Below the pieces are notes generated by a model, which worked only from the letters and a program-made list of their open reading frames with translations, made no database searches and had not been told where the DNA came from. Source: Phycisphaerales bacterium (GTDB lineage: Bacteria; Planctomycetota; Phycisphaerae; UBA1845). From it: a stretch of 50,450 nucleotides of DNA. Within the stretch, counting starts at the first letter, position 1. Each line of letters begins with the position of its first letter. Positions 42,040-50,450 of this stretch are shown one piece after another. The position numbers and the translations under genes are program-made. Location: assembly GCA_013140575.1 (NCBI GenBank), contig JABFSN010000017.1:1-50450 (forward strand), written 5' to 3'.

Positions 42040-42455
42040 TGGTCATACCCCAGCACGAGCACGAAGACCTGCACCGCGGCCGCCTGATCGCCGTCGACCA
42101 CGTTCATATTCAGGCCCCGCCGAACGTCGAATCGCAAGTGGAATGGTTTTACGGCGAATTGATCGGCCTGCGTCCCGCGCCGCCCACGGTTGACGAAGGT
42201 CGCCGCACGCTGCGCTTCCGGTCCGACCAGGTGGACTTGTGCATCGCCATCCTCGCCCCGCCGGAAATCGAAAGCGTTGCCTGCCGCGTTCATTGCGAAG
42301 TTGCTTCGCTCGACGACGTCGCGGCCGAACTGACCGAACGCGGCCACGAATTCGAGTCCCTTCGTGGTTTGAGCTGGACGGATCGTCACCTGTCGTTGCT
42401 CGATCCGGCCGGCAACCGCGTCCACGTCCGCCAAAAATGGCGCCCGACGATGTAG
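42039..42455 (+). CDS. VOC-family (glyoxalase/bleomycin-resistance fold) protein
   Basis: A 138-residue protein, one VOC module pair. It contains LIAVDHVHIQAPPNVESQVEWFYGELIGLRP (first beta-alpha-beta with a metal-position His and the FYGELIGL helix) and RHLSLLDPAGNRVHVRQKW at the end, in which a Glu is usual where His-Val lies. It may be a metal-dependent lyase, dioxygenase or binding protein; the substrate cannot be read. It starts at the TAATG overlap with the AMMECR1 gene, so the two probably work in the same setting. Confidence 0.8.
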   Translation: MVIPQHEHEDLHRGRLIAVDHVHIQAPPNVESQVEWFYGELIGLRPAPPTVDEGRRTLRFRSDQVDLCIAILAPPEIESVACRVHCEVASLDDVAAELTERGHEFESLRGLSWTDRHLSLLDPAGNRVHVRQKWRPTM

Positions 42456-42457
42456 TC

Positions 42458-42658
42458 GTGGCACGGGCATCCTGCCCGGGAAAACGCGCGGTGCCAGTGG
42501 TGCCTCGTCCATTGCGCAGACCGGTTTGGCGTACATCGGTCGCGTCCGGCATTTCCGCCCCGGCGGGGCGGGGGACTGTAGCCACGGGTGCAGCGATGCG
42601 CGGCATCGCGTAACCCGTGGATCCCGTCCCGCTTGAAACCCCGCCCCGGAAGGGGCGG
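42458..42658 (+). repeat. Cluster of palindromic repeats upstream of purE
   Basis: It holds GTGGCACGGGCATCCTGCCC (exact copy of 11593-11612, inverted), CCGCCCC-GGC-GGGGCGG (42555-42571), a long nested hairpin with arms CCACGGGT (42582-42589) and ACCCGTGG (42613-42620) around CGATGC-GCG-GCATCG, and CCGCCCC-GGAA-GGGGCGG (42641-42658). The last shares its stem with the second but has another loop. Confidence 0.8.
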
Positions 42659-42675
42659 AGGAGCCGCTCCCGGCA

Positions 42676-42705
42676 TTGGAACCGGAATACAATCCCCGAT
42701 AGAAT
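42676..42705 (+). promoter_or_regulatory. Predicted promoter of the purE-mtnA pair
   Basis: TTGGAA (42676-42681), 18 bases, TAGAAT (42700-42705), with predicted start near 42712. Confidence 0.55.
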
Positions 42706-42750
42706 GTGCCTGCAAATGGAAAGCCCGAAATGAACAAGGCTGGAACAAAC

Positions 42751-43252
42751 ATGCCCCGCGTCGCCATCGTGATGGGCAGCGACAGCGACTGGACCACCAT
42801 GCAGCGCTGCGCCGCCCAACTGCAATCGCTGGGCATCGAGCCGCACGTCGAGGTCATGTCCGCCCACCGCGGGCCCGCGCGCGTGGCCGAATTCGCTGAA
42901 TCGGCGAAATCGTCCGGTGTCGAGGTCATCATCGCAGCCGCGGGCATGTCGGCCGCGCTGGCGGGCACGATCGCCGCCCACACCACGCTCCCGGTTATCG
43001 GCGTCCCCATTGCTTCCGGATCGCTGAACGGAATGGACGCATTGTTGAGCACCGTGCAGATGCCGCCCGGCGTTCCCGTGGCCGCAATGGCCATAGGCGA
43101 CCCCGGCGCCACCAACGCCGCGATCCTCGCCGCACAGATCATCGCCTTGCACGACGAACGCGTCGCCGCCGCGTTGCAGTCGTTCAAAACCGATCAGGCC
43201 GCCGGCGTCACCGCGCGAAACGCAGCCCTGCAAACCAAACGGCGGTCCGATC

Positions 43253-43260
<8 letters not shown>
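42751..43260 (+). CDS. purE: N5-carboxyaminoimidazole ribonucleotide mutase PurE
   Basis: A 169-residue enzyme of purine synthesis, converting N5-CAIR to CAIR. The start MPRVAIVMGSDSDW at 42751 matches the usual N-terminus; an ATG at 42730 is possible. Motifs: GSDSDW (substrate phosphate and ribose binding), MSAHRGP, AAAGMSAALAGTIAAHTTLPVIGVP and MPPGVPVAAMAIG. In most PurE proteins the second motif is SAHRTP; Gly in place of Thr is unusual, while the catalytic His is kept. No purK is adjacent. The stop overlaps the GTG of mtnA by eight bases. Confidence 0.93.
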
Positions 43261-44398
<1,138 letters not shown>

Positions 44399-44543
44399 CT
44401 GCCACGCCACACCTCTCCGCGCTTCCCCTGCTCACCCATGCGCCTCTTCGTCGCCGCACCGTGGCCGCCGCCCACCAACTCCCGCGTCCGGGCCCGCCGG
44501 CTTACCGGCGGATCGCTCGTTCGCGCCGACGCGGCCAACTCGG

Positions 44544-44969
44544 TCACGCCGACGCCCGGCCGGCCAGCAGCGTCTTGACCAGGTTAACCAACGCCTTGCG
44601 GTCGATGGGCTTGCTCAAATAGTCGTCGGCGCCGCATTCGGTGGCCCGTTCGATGTCCCCGGTCTCGTTGAGCGCCGTCACCATCACGATCAAAATGTCC
44701 CGCGTCCGCGGATTGCTCTTGATCTGCTTGCACACCTCGAACCCGCTCATCCGCGGCATCATGATGTCCAGCAGAATCAGATCGGGCGGGTCGGCGGCCA
44801 CCATCTTCATGGCCTCCATGCCGTCGCACGCCGTCCGCACGGTCACGCCCGACAACTCCTCCAGATAGACCTCGAGCAATTCCAGGTTCTGCTGGTTGTC
44901 ATCGACCACCAATATCCCCGCGGCGGTCGAGCGACCTGTTGCGGCGGATGGCGTACGTGCTGCGGCCAT
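44544..44969 (-). CDS. Stand-alone response-regulator receiver protein
   Basis: A 141-residue single receiver domain with a short Ala/Thr-rich N-terminus. It has the acidic pair Asp 23/24 in VVDDNQQN, phospho-acceptor Asp in LILLDIMMP (about 68), the Thr in MVTALNE and Lys in YLSKPIDR. GGGGGAG precedes the ATG. Lacking an output domain, it would act by phosphorylation-dependent binding, like CheY, or as a phosphate relay. The QQNLELLEVYLE helix resembles receivers paired with hybrid kinases. No kinase is in the window. Confidence 0.92.
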   Translation of the reverse strand: MAAARTPSAATGRSTAAGILVVDDNQQNLELLEVYLEELSGVTVRTACDGMEAMKMVAADPPDLILLDIMMPRMSGFEVCKQIKSNPRTRDILIVMVTALNETGDIERATECGADDYLSKPIDRKALVNLVKTLLAGRASA

Positions 44970-45007
44970 TATTCTCCCCCATTCATCGCGTTACGGGCGA
45001 CGTGGGA

Positions 45008-45036
45008 AGATTACGCTCGACGCCTACGCGTGGCAA
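45008..45036 (-). promoter_or_regulatory. Possible promoter of the receiver gene
   Basis: On the minus strand TTGCCA (45036-45031), 17 bases, TAATCT (45013-45008); the -10 match is weak. Confidence 0.3.
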
Positions 45037-45142
45037 CATCCCGGATCATCGCCGCCGGAATCCGCCGATGAGGGGCGGCGGCGCGGCATAGCCGACGTAA
45101 CGGTGGTGTTTACTGGCGCGTGTTTCGGGTATGATGCCCTGC

Positions 45143-45451
45143 ATGAACGGAATGATCGAGGCCCGACGCGATGCGCTGGAAGAACTGTGTCGTCGGTTCA
45201 GGGTCCGGCGATTAGAGCTCTTCGGCTCCGCCGCCGGCGATCGGTTTGACGCCGAACAAAGCGATTTCGATTTTCTGGTCGACTTCCTCCCGGAGGCCGA
45301 GCCGCGCCTGGCCGAATGCTACCTCGATCTGATCGCCGCGCTGCGTGAACTGCTCGGCCGCGAAGTGGACGTGGTCATGCTCCGCGCCGTACGAAACCCC
45401 TACTTCCGTACGGTCATCGACCGGACGCGCACGTCGCTTTATGCAGCCTGA
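45143..45451 (+). CDS. MntA-type minimal nucleotidyltransferase (antitoxin)
   Basis: About 102 residues with the nucleotidyltransferase signature ELFGSAAGDRFDAEQSDFDFLVDF: Gly-Ser followed by the DxD pair, and a third acid in REVDVVML. Such MNT proteins neutralise HEPN toxins by AMPylating them. The start is uncertain: a TATGAT at 45130-45135 that looks like a -10 box overlaps the first ATGs, so ATG 45143 or 45152 is preferred to 45131. The normal HEPN partner begins at 45441, overlapping by 11 bases, but is truncated after its first 15 or so residues. Confidence 0.8.
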   Translation: MNGMIEARRDALEELCRRFRVRRLELFGSAAGDRFDAEQSDFDFLVDFLPEAEPRLAECYLDLIAALRELLGREVDVVMLRAVRNPYFRTVIDRTRTSLYAA

Positions 45452-45629
45452 AGCCGTCAAACTTTTGTTCGACGTTCAACAAGCTGGACGCCCGTCCGCG
45501 CTGGTCGACACGCGCTGCGTCGAACTGGCCCGCATGCTCAAGGCGGCTGGGAACCCCTACTGCCACTATGACTGGCGTTGTTCCTGTCGGACGATGTTCG
45601 CCAATGCTCCTTCGGGCACCACATCATGA
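45441..45629 (+). pseudogene. 5' remnant of a HEPN (DUF86-type) toxin gene
   Basis: The frame begins MQPEAVKLLFDVQQA, the conserved first helix of HEPN toxins paired with MntA. It then loses similarity: the family's F-T-x-G-K-T-F-DDY segment and its R-x(4-6)-H catalytic motif are absent. The remaining 47 codons (GRPSALVDTRCVELARMLKAAG...) match nothing I know. The 62-residue frame ends in an ATGA overlap (45626-45629) with the next gene, so it may still be translated. Best read as a toxin gene cut by a deletion that joined it to foreign sequence. Confidence 0.6.
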
Positions 45630-46771
45630 ACAAACTCCTTCAGGTGATTGAGACGCTCCGCTCAAAGATCGATGGCCTCCGCAAACACGGTCTCAAGGAG
45701 ACTCCAACGCGAACAATCGTGATCGATCCTCTGCTGGAGGCCCTAGGATGGGACGTTCGCGATCCCGACGAGGTTCAGTTGGAGTATCCGACGGTTGATG
45801 GAAAGTCCGTCGACTATGGCCTCAAGCTCAATAGAAAGTGCGTGCTGCTCGTTGAAGCCAAGGCTTTTGACGATCCGCTGACCGATGTGAAGGCCATTAC
45901 ACAGATCGTCAACTACGCCAACAGCGATGGCATCGTCTGGTGCATCCTCACGAACGGGCTGACGTGGAAGGTGTACCGGAGCATTGAGAATTGTCCCGCT
46001 CCAGACAAACTCATGTACGAGATATCGATTGATCCTCGGGAGTCAGAGGGCATGTCTGTCCAGCAGATCGCCCAGCAGGTGTGGCGCTTCTCGCGCGAGG
46101 AGATCGCCAAAGGAACGCTGGATGCACTGGGAGAGCAGACCTTTACGGATGGCAAGGTACGCAAGGCGCTGGACACAATCATGGTGGCTGCCCCTCGTTC
46201 CTTCTTGAATGTGGTTCGAGAGGCGACGGGTGATCAAACGATTACGCCGCAGCAAGTCAAGGAAAGCCTTTCCCGGATATGGCAAGGCCCCGGAGTCAGC
46301 GCAGGCATTCCCAGCGACGGAAGCTCCGGGCGGGACAGGTCTGAGGGCGATCCCACTGATGCCACGAAGAAAGAGCCGCGCATTCGACGGGCTGCGAAGT
46401 CCGAGTCGTCACACGATGAGGCGCACCACATCTCCGGGAAGCCGAAAGAGGCCGTTGAATTGTTTCGAGCCGTCGACCGACTTTGTTTGTCGATGCGTCC
46501 GAGCGCCGTTTCCAGACGGTACCTCGCAAAGCACATTGCCTACGTGTATGACAAACGGTCATTCTGTAGCGTTCACCTCAACCAAGGTGGTCTGCGCGTG
46601 TGGCTCAGACTCAAGTACGGCCGCTTGATCAACCCCCCAAACTTCGCCAGGGACGTGTCCAGCGTGGGCCATTGGGGAAACGGGGATTTGGAACTCGGGA
46701 TCAGCAGCCTCGCTCAGCTCAAAGACGCTGAACCGCTGATCCGCCAGTCCTTTGAAGGCTCGAGCGGGTGA
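45626..46771 (+). CDS. HsdR-N-type nuclease with DUF5655 C-terminal domain
   Basis: A 381-residue protein. Residues 1-150 form a type I restriction HsdR N-terminal-like nuclease fold with a PD-(D/E)xK-type core: TRTIVIDPLLEALGWDV, VDYGLKLNRKCVLLVEAKAF (Asp, then Glu-x-Lys) and QIVNYANSDGIVWCILTNGLTWKVYRS. A charged linker follows (about 225-270), then a DUF5655 domain (FRAVDRLCLSMRPSAVSRRYLAKHIAYVYDKRSFCSVHL...LRLKYGRL). There is no helicase or specificity subunit, so it is not a full type I enzyme; DUF5655 proteins occur alone near restriction and defence genes. Nuclease activity is inferred from the motif. DNA here is less GC-rich than in neighbours, suggesting transfer. Confidence 0.75.
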   Translation: MNKLLQVIETLRSKIDGLRKHGLKETPTRTIVIDPLLEALGWDVRDPDEVQLEYPTVDGKSVDYGLKLNRKCVLLVEAKAFDDPLTDVKAITQIVNYANSDGIVWCILTNGLTWKVYRSIENCPAPDKLMYEISIDPRESEGMSVQQIAQQVWRFSREEIAKGTLDALGEQTFTDGKVRKALDTIMVAAPRSFLNVVREATGDQTITPQQVKESLSRIWQGPGVSAGIPSDGSSGRDRSEGDPTDATKKEPRIRRAAKSESSHDEAHHISGKPKEAVELFRAVDRLCLSMRPSAVSRRYLAKHIAYVYDKRSFCSVHLNQGGLRVWLRLKYGRLINPPNFARDVSSVGHWGNGDLELGISSLAQLKDAEPLIRQSFEGSSG

Positions 46772-46873
46772 CGCACTCCTCTTGCAACTAGGCAAAAGGT
46801 GCCCCGTCTCTTCCGTCGGGAAGGCGTGGGGGAACTCCCCGCTGACGGAAGTCGCACGGGCAATTAGTGAAGA

Positions 46874-46890
46874 GGTGGGCGGTGCCCACC
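46874..46890 (+). repeat. Hairpin repeat GGTGGGC/GCCCACC
   Basis: GGTGGGC-GGT-GCCCACC followed by CTAC; read in reverse this is the same GTAGGGTGGGC type as at 39945. Confidence 0.75.
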
Positions 46891-46950
46891 CTACAAATTG
46901 CCGCCACGGCCGCGAGTGACGTAAGGCGGCGCGACGGCGGCGTTCGTTCG

Positions 46951-48948
46951 TCACGGGCGCGAGTGGTTGACGGATTTGGTCAGCCAGGCGGTGGTGGCGT
47001 TTCCGGTGCCGGCCAAGCCCTGGCGGAAGCCGATGAGGTCCACGGGCTGGACAAGACTGTTGCGGTCCGTGTCGATGTAGTCCGACGGAACGCCGCGCGC
47101 CGGAGCGGTGGTGCCCGCGAAATACTGGCGGAAGCGGATCATGTCGAGCGGCTGGACCGCGCCGTTGCCGTCGGTGTCGCAGGGCAGAGCGGCGACGTCG
47201 ATGCGATCGGCTTCGTCCATGCCCGGGCCGAGGTCGCCGAGGTTTTCGATCGGTTCGCCGGTGTCGCTTTCCACGTCGGCCTCGATGGTGGTCCATTCGC
47301 GAAGAGTGATGGGCCGCGACAGCGTGACCCGCGCGGTCTGCGGATCGAGCACGATCACGTCGGTTATGCCGGGGGGCGGGCCCATGCCGGTTTCGCGGAC
47401 GATGAACGACCCGGCGTGGACCGGACCGCCGTCGACGGCGCGAACGGGCCGGTCGAACTTGATGACCATTTCGGCAATGCCGAGGTTCGGGGTTTCACCA
47501 TCGGTCGATTCGCGGCGGGGGTCCACGTATCCGCTGAACGCGTGGTTCCCGAACGAAACACCCGATTGCCCGTGGACGATTTCCGGCGGACCGACCGGCG
47601 AGGGGCCCAGCGTGGCCACTTCGACGGATTCGCCGGTTTTGAAAAGCCCCATGACCGCGTTGACCGGCCGCGGCGGCGAATCGGCGTCGAAACGCACGTT
47701 GTAGAGTGTGCCGAAGCGGACGGCGTTGGCCAGCGGGTCGGCGGCGAAGTCGTCGGTGCTGAACAGGATGGAGTCGCTCAACTCCGCGATGGACCACGGT
47801 TCGTTGGACATGGTGTCGGCGTGCAATTCGGGGCCGTGCTGATCGGGGGCATGAAACCCGGCGTTGGTGACGGTGACCCCCGGTGCGAGCGGCACTTCGA
47901 AATAGCCGATGGCCAGATCAAGGTTCTGGTTGTACAGGGCGTATTCGTAGTGCCACGTGCCGTCACCCAGATCGGTGACTTGGTGCGCCAGAATCGCCCG
48001 GCCGTCGTTGCCCGAATCGGGTTCGACGATGGTCTGCGTGGCCGAAGTCCAGGCGTTCAGGGCGGGTTGCTCCCGAATGGTCGTGGCGGGCAGCGTAAGC
48101 GTGGTAAACGTGAACTTGCCGTCCACGTCCGGTCCGGTCACGGTGGCTTCAGTGTAGGAGACGTTGTTGAATAGGGCCTCGAAACCGTTCAAGGCCGCGT
48201 CGTCGTATTCCTGGGCCATGACGTAGTGCCCCTCCGCGAAGTAGCGGGCGCCGGCGTTGGCCGTCGCGTCCAGATCCTGGTCGCGGACCTGCATGCGGTG
48301 GGAGACGCCGTCGTGCACGTGGTTGACGTGATTGCTGGACGGAAAATTCTGCCCGCAGACGTTGAAACCGGTGTCGGGTCCGGTTGGAAAGGTACCCTTG
48401 AAGGGGTGGAAAATGTTCCGCGGACCGACGCCGCACTGAATGGCGTTGGTGCTAAGCGTATAGGGATCGGAACAGCCAACGCCGAGTTCCTGATTGGTCG
48501 GCGCAAGCGTGCAGCCAAATCCGCAGACGTCCAACTGAATAGTCGAGAAGCCGTGCTTGATCCACGAAATGCCGACCTGTTCGAAGCGCGTGCTGCCGTC
48601 CACGTCGCGCATGCGGTACAGGTGCTGGGCGATCAGCGGATGCGTGGTCGCGGGCAGTCGGTTCCATTTCAGAATGACCGACCCCTTGTTGCACGAGGTG
48701 GTGGCGACGGAAACGCCGACCTTGCCGCTGCCGATGTCGCCCGCCCGGCCGAACTGCCGCACGCCGGAGATGCTTCCGACGATGACGTCGGCGCCCGTGG
48801 TAGGAACATTTCCGCCGGCTGGTTGGACCTCGGCGTCCGGCCTGTCATCAACAGGATTTGCGGCAATTACGGGCGTGAGCCCTCCCATCGTCCCCAAAAG
48901 GGCCGATGCCACGGCCATGAAAACGCCGCCGGTGAATGTGTGACGCAT
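46951..48948 (-). CDS. Large secreted protein with C-terminal dockerin-like repeats
   Basis: A 665-residue protein with signal peptide (cleavage near VIA-ANP); GGGGGGAAGC precedes its ATG. Most of it has no domain I can name: a beta-rich body with a Cys cluster (CGFGC, residues about 140), ELGVGCSDPYTLSTNAIQCGVGPR and KYEYALYNQNLDLAIGYFEVPL-like segments seen in other planctomycete exported proteins. The last 76 residues hold two calcium-loop repeats, CDTDGNGAVQPLDMIRFRQYF and DTDRNSLVQPVDLIGFRQGL, which make a dockerin-like module. It could bind a cohesin-bearing protein such as that encoded at 22065. No exosortase tail. Promoter predicted at 49074-49102. Confidence 0.8.
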   Translation of the reverse strand: MRHTFTGGVFMAVASALLGTMGGLTPVIAANPVDDRPDAEVQPAGGNVPTTGADVIVGSISGVRQFGRAGDIGSGKVGVSVATTSCNKGSVILKWNRLPATTHPLIAQHLYRMRDVDGSTRFEQVGISWIKHGFSTIQLDVCGFGCTLAPTNQELGVGCSDPYTLSTNAIQCGVGPRNIFHPFKGTFPTGPDTGFNVCGQNFPSSNHVNHVHDGVSHRMQVRDQDLDATANAGARYFAEGHYVMAQEYDDAALNGFEALFNNVSYTEATVTGPDVDGKFTFTTLTLPATTIREQPALNAWTSATQTIVEPDSGNDGRAILAHQVTDLGDGTWHYEYALYNQNLDLAIGYFEVPLAPGVTVTNAGFHAPDQHGPELHADTMSNEPWSIAELSDSILFSTDDFAADPLANAVRFGTLYNVRFDADSPPRPVNAVMGLFKTGESVEVATLGPSPVGPPEIVHGQSGVSFGNHAFSGYVDPRRESTDGETPNLGIAEMVIKFDRPVRAVDGGPVHAGSFIVRETGMGPPPGITDVIVLDPQTARVTLSRPITLREWTTIEADVESDTGEPIENLGDLGPGMDEADRIDVAALPCDTDGNGAVQPLDMIRFRQYFAGTTAPARGVPSDYIDTDRNSLVQPVDLIGFRQGLAGTGNATTAWLTKSVNHSRP

Positions 48949-49073
48949 GAAATAGCTTCCCCCCTGACGGGCGGCTCCGGCCGGCCTGAACCCGCTTGAT
49001 CGCGATGCACCCGGAAATGACGAGTTGCCCCGTCCGCGCGAGGTGATGATGCCCCAATCCCTCGCGACCCAGG

Positions 49074-49102
49074 ATTATAGCAGATTCGCGATCCAGTTTC
49101 AC
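49074..49102 (-). promoter_or_regulatory. Predicted promoter of the dockerin-tailed protein gene (extended -10)
   Basis: On the minus strand GTGAAA (49102-49097), 17 bases ending in TGC, TATAAT (49079-49074). The TGCTATAAT is a perfect extended -10. The leader is about 118 bases. Confidence 0.6.
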
Positions 49103-49137
49103 GTCCGGTAACGGGAATGACGTCCGGGAGGCGGCGG

Positions 49138-49848
49138 TCAGGTCCGCAGCGTCCGCGGGCGGCCGCGGAGCCAGGTGGCGAGGCGGGACGCGTTTACCGG
49201 TCCCAATACGCGGACCATTCCGCCTGCGACGCGGCCTTTCCAGCCTTCGCGGCGGCGGGCGCCGAAACACGGGGTCAGCAGCGGCAACGGATGGGGCGGC
49301 CGGACGATGGCGACGACGGCGGCCTTGCCTTCCACGCGTTTGTAGGCGACGCGTGGAAACGGTTTGAAATCATGTCGATTCCAGGCACTGTGGTGGGCCT
49401 CGTAGGGATTGTCGAGGACGTTCCCGCGCGGTTCGCACGGTTCGGGGTAGGTCAACAGGACGCAACGTTCAGCGTGATCGTACAGCTTCCGAACGAACGA
49501 GGCCCCGGTTGGCTTGTCGAAATGTTCCAGCACGTCGGCCATCAGGATCAGGTCGTAGCGGTCGAGGGTGTCGATGATCCGGGTCGCTTCGCCGAGGTGG
49601 ATTTTGTCGTAGATGAAATCGTGCAGCGGCGTGATGTATTCGCGCGTGGCCTCGATGCCCTCGATTCGCGTTCGCCAATGCCGACGATCGTAATCGGCGA
49701 GGGTGTTCATTTCCCAGATGTCCATGTATTCGCGGAGCAGGACGCCGTACTTGCCGAATCCGACGCCGATTTCGAGCACGGACCGCGGGCGCACCTGCCG
49801 GGCCACGCTGGCGATGATGGGTATGGCGTAGGGGGCGCTGGTGGGCAT
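49138..49848 (-). CDS. SAM-dependent methyltransferase
   Basis: A 236-residue protein. ATG 49848 is chosen by the GAGGA eight bases upstream. SAM motif I is VLEIGVGFGKYGVLL (about residues 23-37); IEGIEATREYITPLHDFIYDKIHLGEA carries the acidic loop, and LILMADVLEHFDKPTGASF is motif IV. The C-terminal half contains PEPCEPRGNVLDNPYEAHHSAWNRHDF, as in methyltransferases associated with cell-surface polysaccharides; substrate unknown. The C-terminus is basic. It may share a locus with the methyltransferase that enters at the right edge; a repeat-filled gap of 212 bases separates them. Confidence 0.75.
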   Translation of the reverse strand: MPTSAPYAIPIIASVARQVRPRSVLEIGVGFGKYGVLLREYMDIWEMNTLADYDRRHWRTRIEGIEATREYITPLHDFIYDKIHLGEATRIIDTLDRYDLILMADVLEHFDKPTGASFVRKLYDHAERCVLLTYPEPCEPRGNVLDNPYEAHHSAWNRHDFKPFPRVAYKRVEGKAAVVAIVRPPHPLPLLTPCFGARRREGWKGRVAGGMVRVLGPVNASRLATWLRGRPRTLRT

Positions 49849-49866
49849 GACGGGGTTCCTCGCGGC

Positions 49867-50031
49867 GGCGGGTGAAACCCGCCCCAACTCGCCGGTGGTT
49901 CGTGCTACAAGTGTCTTGGGGTGGCACGGGCAAGCGTACTCGCTTGCCCGTATCTGCGTCCCGGCGGGCGATCGCGAAACTTCCCGCGTCGCCAGTGCGT
50001 CTCCACGGACAACGGGGTACCGTTGTCCGTG
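49867..50031 (+). repeat. Three hairpin repeats between methyltransferase genes
   Basis: GGCGGGT-GAA-ACCCGCC (49867-49883), ACGGGCAAGCG-TACT-CGCTTGCCCGT (49926-49951, 11-bp stem) and CACGGACAACGG-GGTA-CCGTTGTCCGTG (50004-50031, 12-bp stem). The last two resemble the CACGGGCA type of 11590 but with longer, altered, fully paired stems. Confidence 0.8.
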
Positions 50032-50060
50032 CCACCCACCGTCCCACCCAACCCCAAAAA

Positions 50061-50450
50061 TCAGCCGTCGCGTTCGCGCACCAGGCGGTAGGTGTAGAAC
50101 GACACGAAACACTCGCCGACGACGGGAACGCGGGTCAGCGGTCTCGTCGCCCGGGCCGGCGTCGATCCCGCGAACCCGTGCGCGCGACGTTCGGCGATGG
50201 CAAAACCCGCTCGACTGACGGCCGATTCGAAATCCCGGCGGGTCAATTTGTTCAGAAACGGCTCGAACGATTCCGTCGCCCGCCATTTGTTGGGGCGTCT
50301 GCCGCCGGTCACCGGATCCCGATCCCAGATTCGCGGAACGAATGTCGGATCGTCGTAGATTTCCGCGCACGCCGCGAATAGCGTTTTCGGCGCGAACCAC
50401 AAATGCACCCACGGCAGCGGCAACAGCGATTCCAGATGATGTCCGTACGG
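50061..50450 (-). CDS. C-terminal part of a methyltransferase-like protein (partial)
   Basis: The frame runs off the right edge, so only the last 129 residues are seen, ending at 50061. They begin PYGHHLESLLPLPWVHLWFAP, followed by a helix and IWDRDPVTGGRRPNKWRATESFEPFLNKLTRRDFESAVSRAGFAIAERR and a closing strand pattern VPVVGECFVSFYTYRLVRE. This matches the end of Methyltransf_11-type enzymes, where a C-terminal helix and two strands complete the fold, but SAM motif I lies outside the window. The identification is tentative. Confidence 0.55.
   Translation of the reverse strand, partial: PYGHHLESLLPLPWVHLWFAPKTLFAACAEIYDDPTFVPRIWDRDPVTGGRRPNKWRATESFEPFLNKLTRRDFESAVSRAGFAIAERRAHGFAGSTPARATRPLTRVPVVGECFVSFYTYRLVRERDG

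Noticed and set aside
46867-48174. 435-codon open frame opposite the dockerin-tailed gene
   Set aside because: Shadow frame; the minus-strand gene has signal peptide, dockerin repeats and promoter.

Overview
The window is about 50 kb of a high-GC bacterial chromosome that reads as Planctomycetota, most likely a Phycisphaerae-like lineage. The evidence is indirect: a prepilin-type protein with the leader/helix motif common in planctomycetes, PEP-CTERM and IPTL-CTERM sorting tails, dockerin-like tails on secreted proteins, Cys-rich repeat lipoproteins, and small conserved proteins of unknown function. LptE, a BamD-like TPR protein and many lipoboxes point to a cell with an LPS-type outer membrane. 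No 16S or other marker that fixes taxonomy is present.

Layout. 1-5.7 kb: end of an unknown gene, a DNA adenine methylase gene broken by an in-frame TGA, a large secreted glycosidase-like protein and a pseudopilin. 5.8-13.7 kb: thioredoxin/TPR protein, two methyltransferases, tRNA-Leu(GAG), an orphan CheB, a YbaK-type deacylase, and a lipoprotein/diheme protein operon. 14-17.4 kb: TolB-like and CsgG-like lipoproteins, a small coupled protein and a Xer recombinase. 17.4-26.8 kb: a surface-protein region (tandem PEP-CTERM genes, the second frameshifted; an IPTL-CTERM protein with nine 30-residue Cys repeats; a 1157-residue lipoprotein with cohesin-like and dockerin-like regions; a CHRD/PEP-CTERM protein). 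27-31.2 kb: SPFH and zinc-ribbon membrane proteins resembling the YdjI/YdjG stress module, with an OLD-type ATPase/TOPRIM gene between them. 31.2-34.5 kb: DUF4097-type lipoprotein and an ABC-2 exporter. 34.7-44.4 kb: housekeeping block (LolA-like protein, folP, retropepsin-like protease, ftsH, lptE, bamD-like, AMMECR1, VOC protein, purE, mtnA). 44.5-50.4 kb: response regulator, MNT antitoxin with a truncated HEPN partner, a DUF5655-type nuclease, a dockerin-tailed secreted protein and two methyltransferases.

Two themes stand out. First, intergenic DNA is crowded with short hairpin repeats of several families, in which the stem changes while loop or context is kept; one 28-bp palindrome occurs both between genes and inside a coding sequence. 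Second, scattered defence-type genes (methylase, OLD ATPase, MNT/HEPN plus nuclease) are partly decayed. No rRNA, CRISPR array, intact insertion sequence or exosortase gene is visible. Promoter calls are by-eye matches to sigma70-like hexamers and were not computed; protein families were assigned by motif recognition without database searches.
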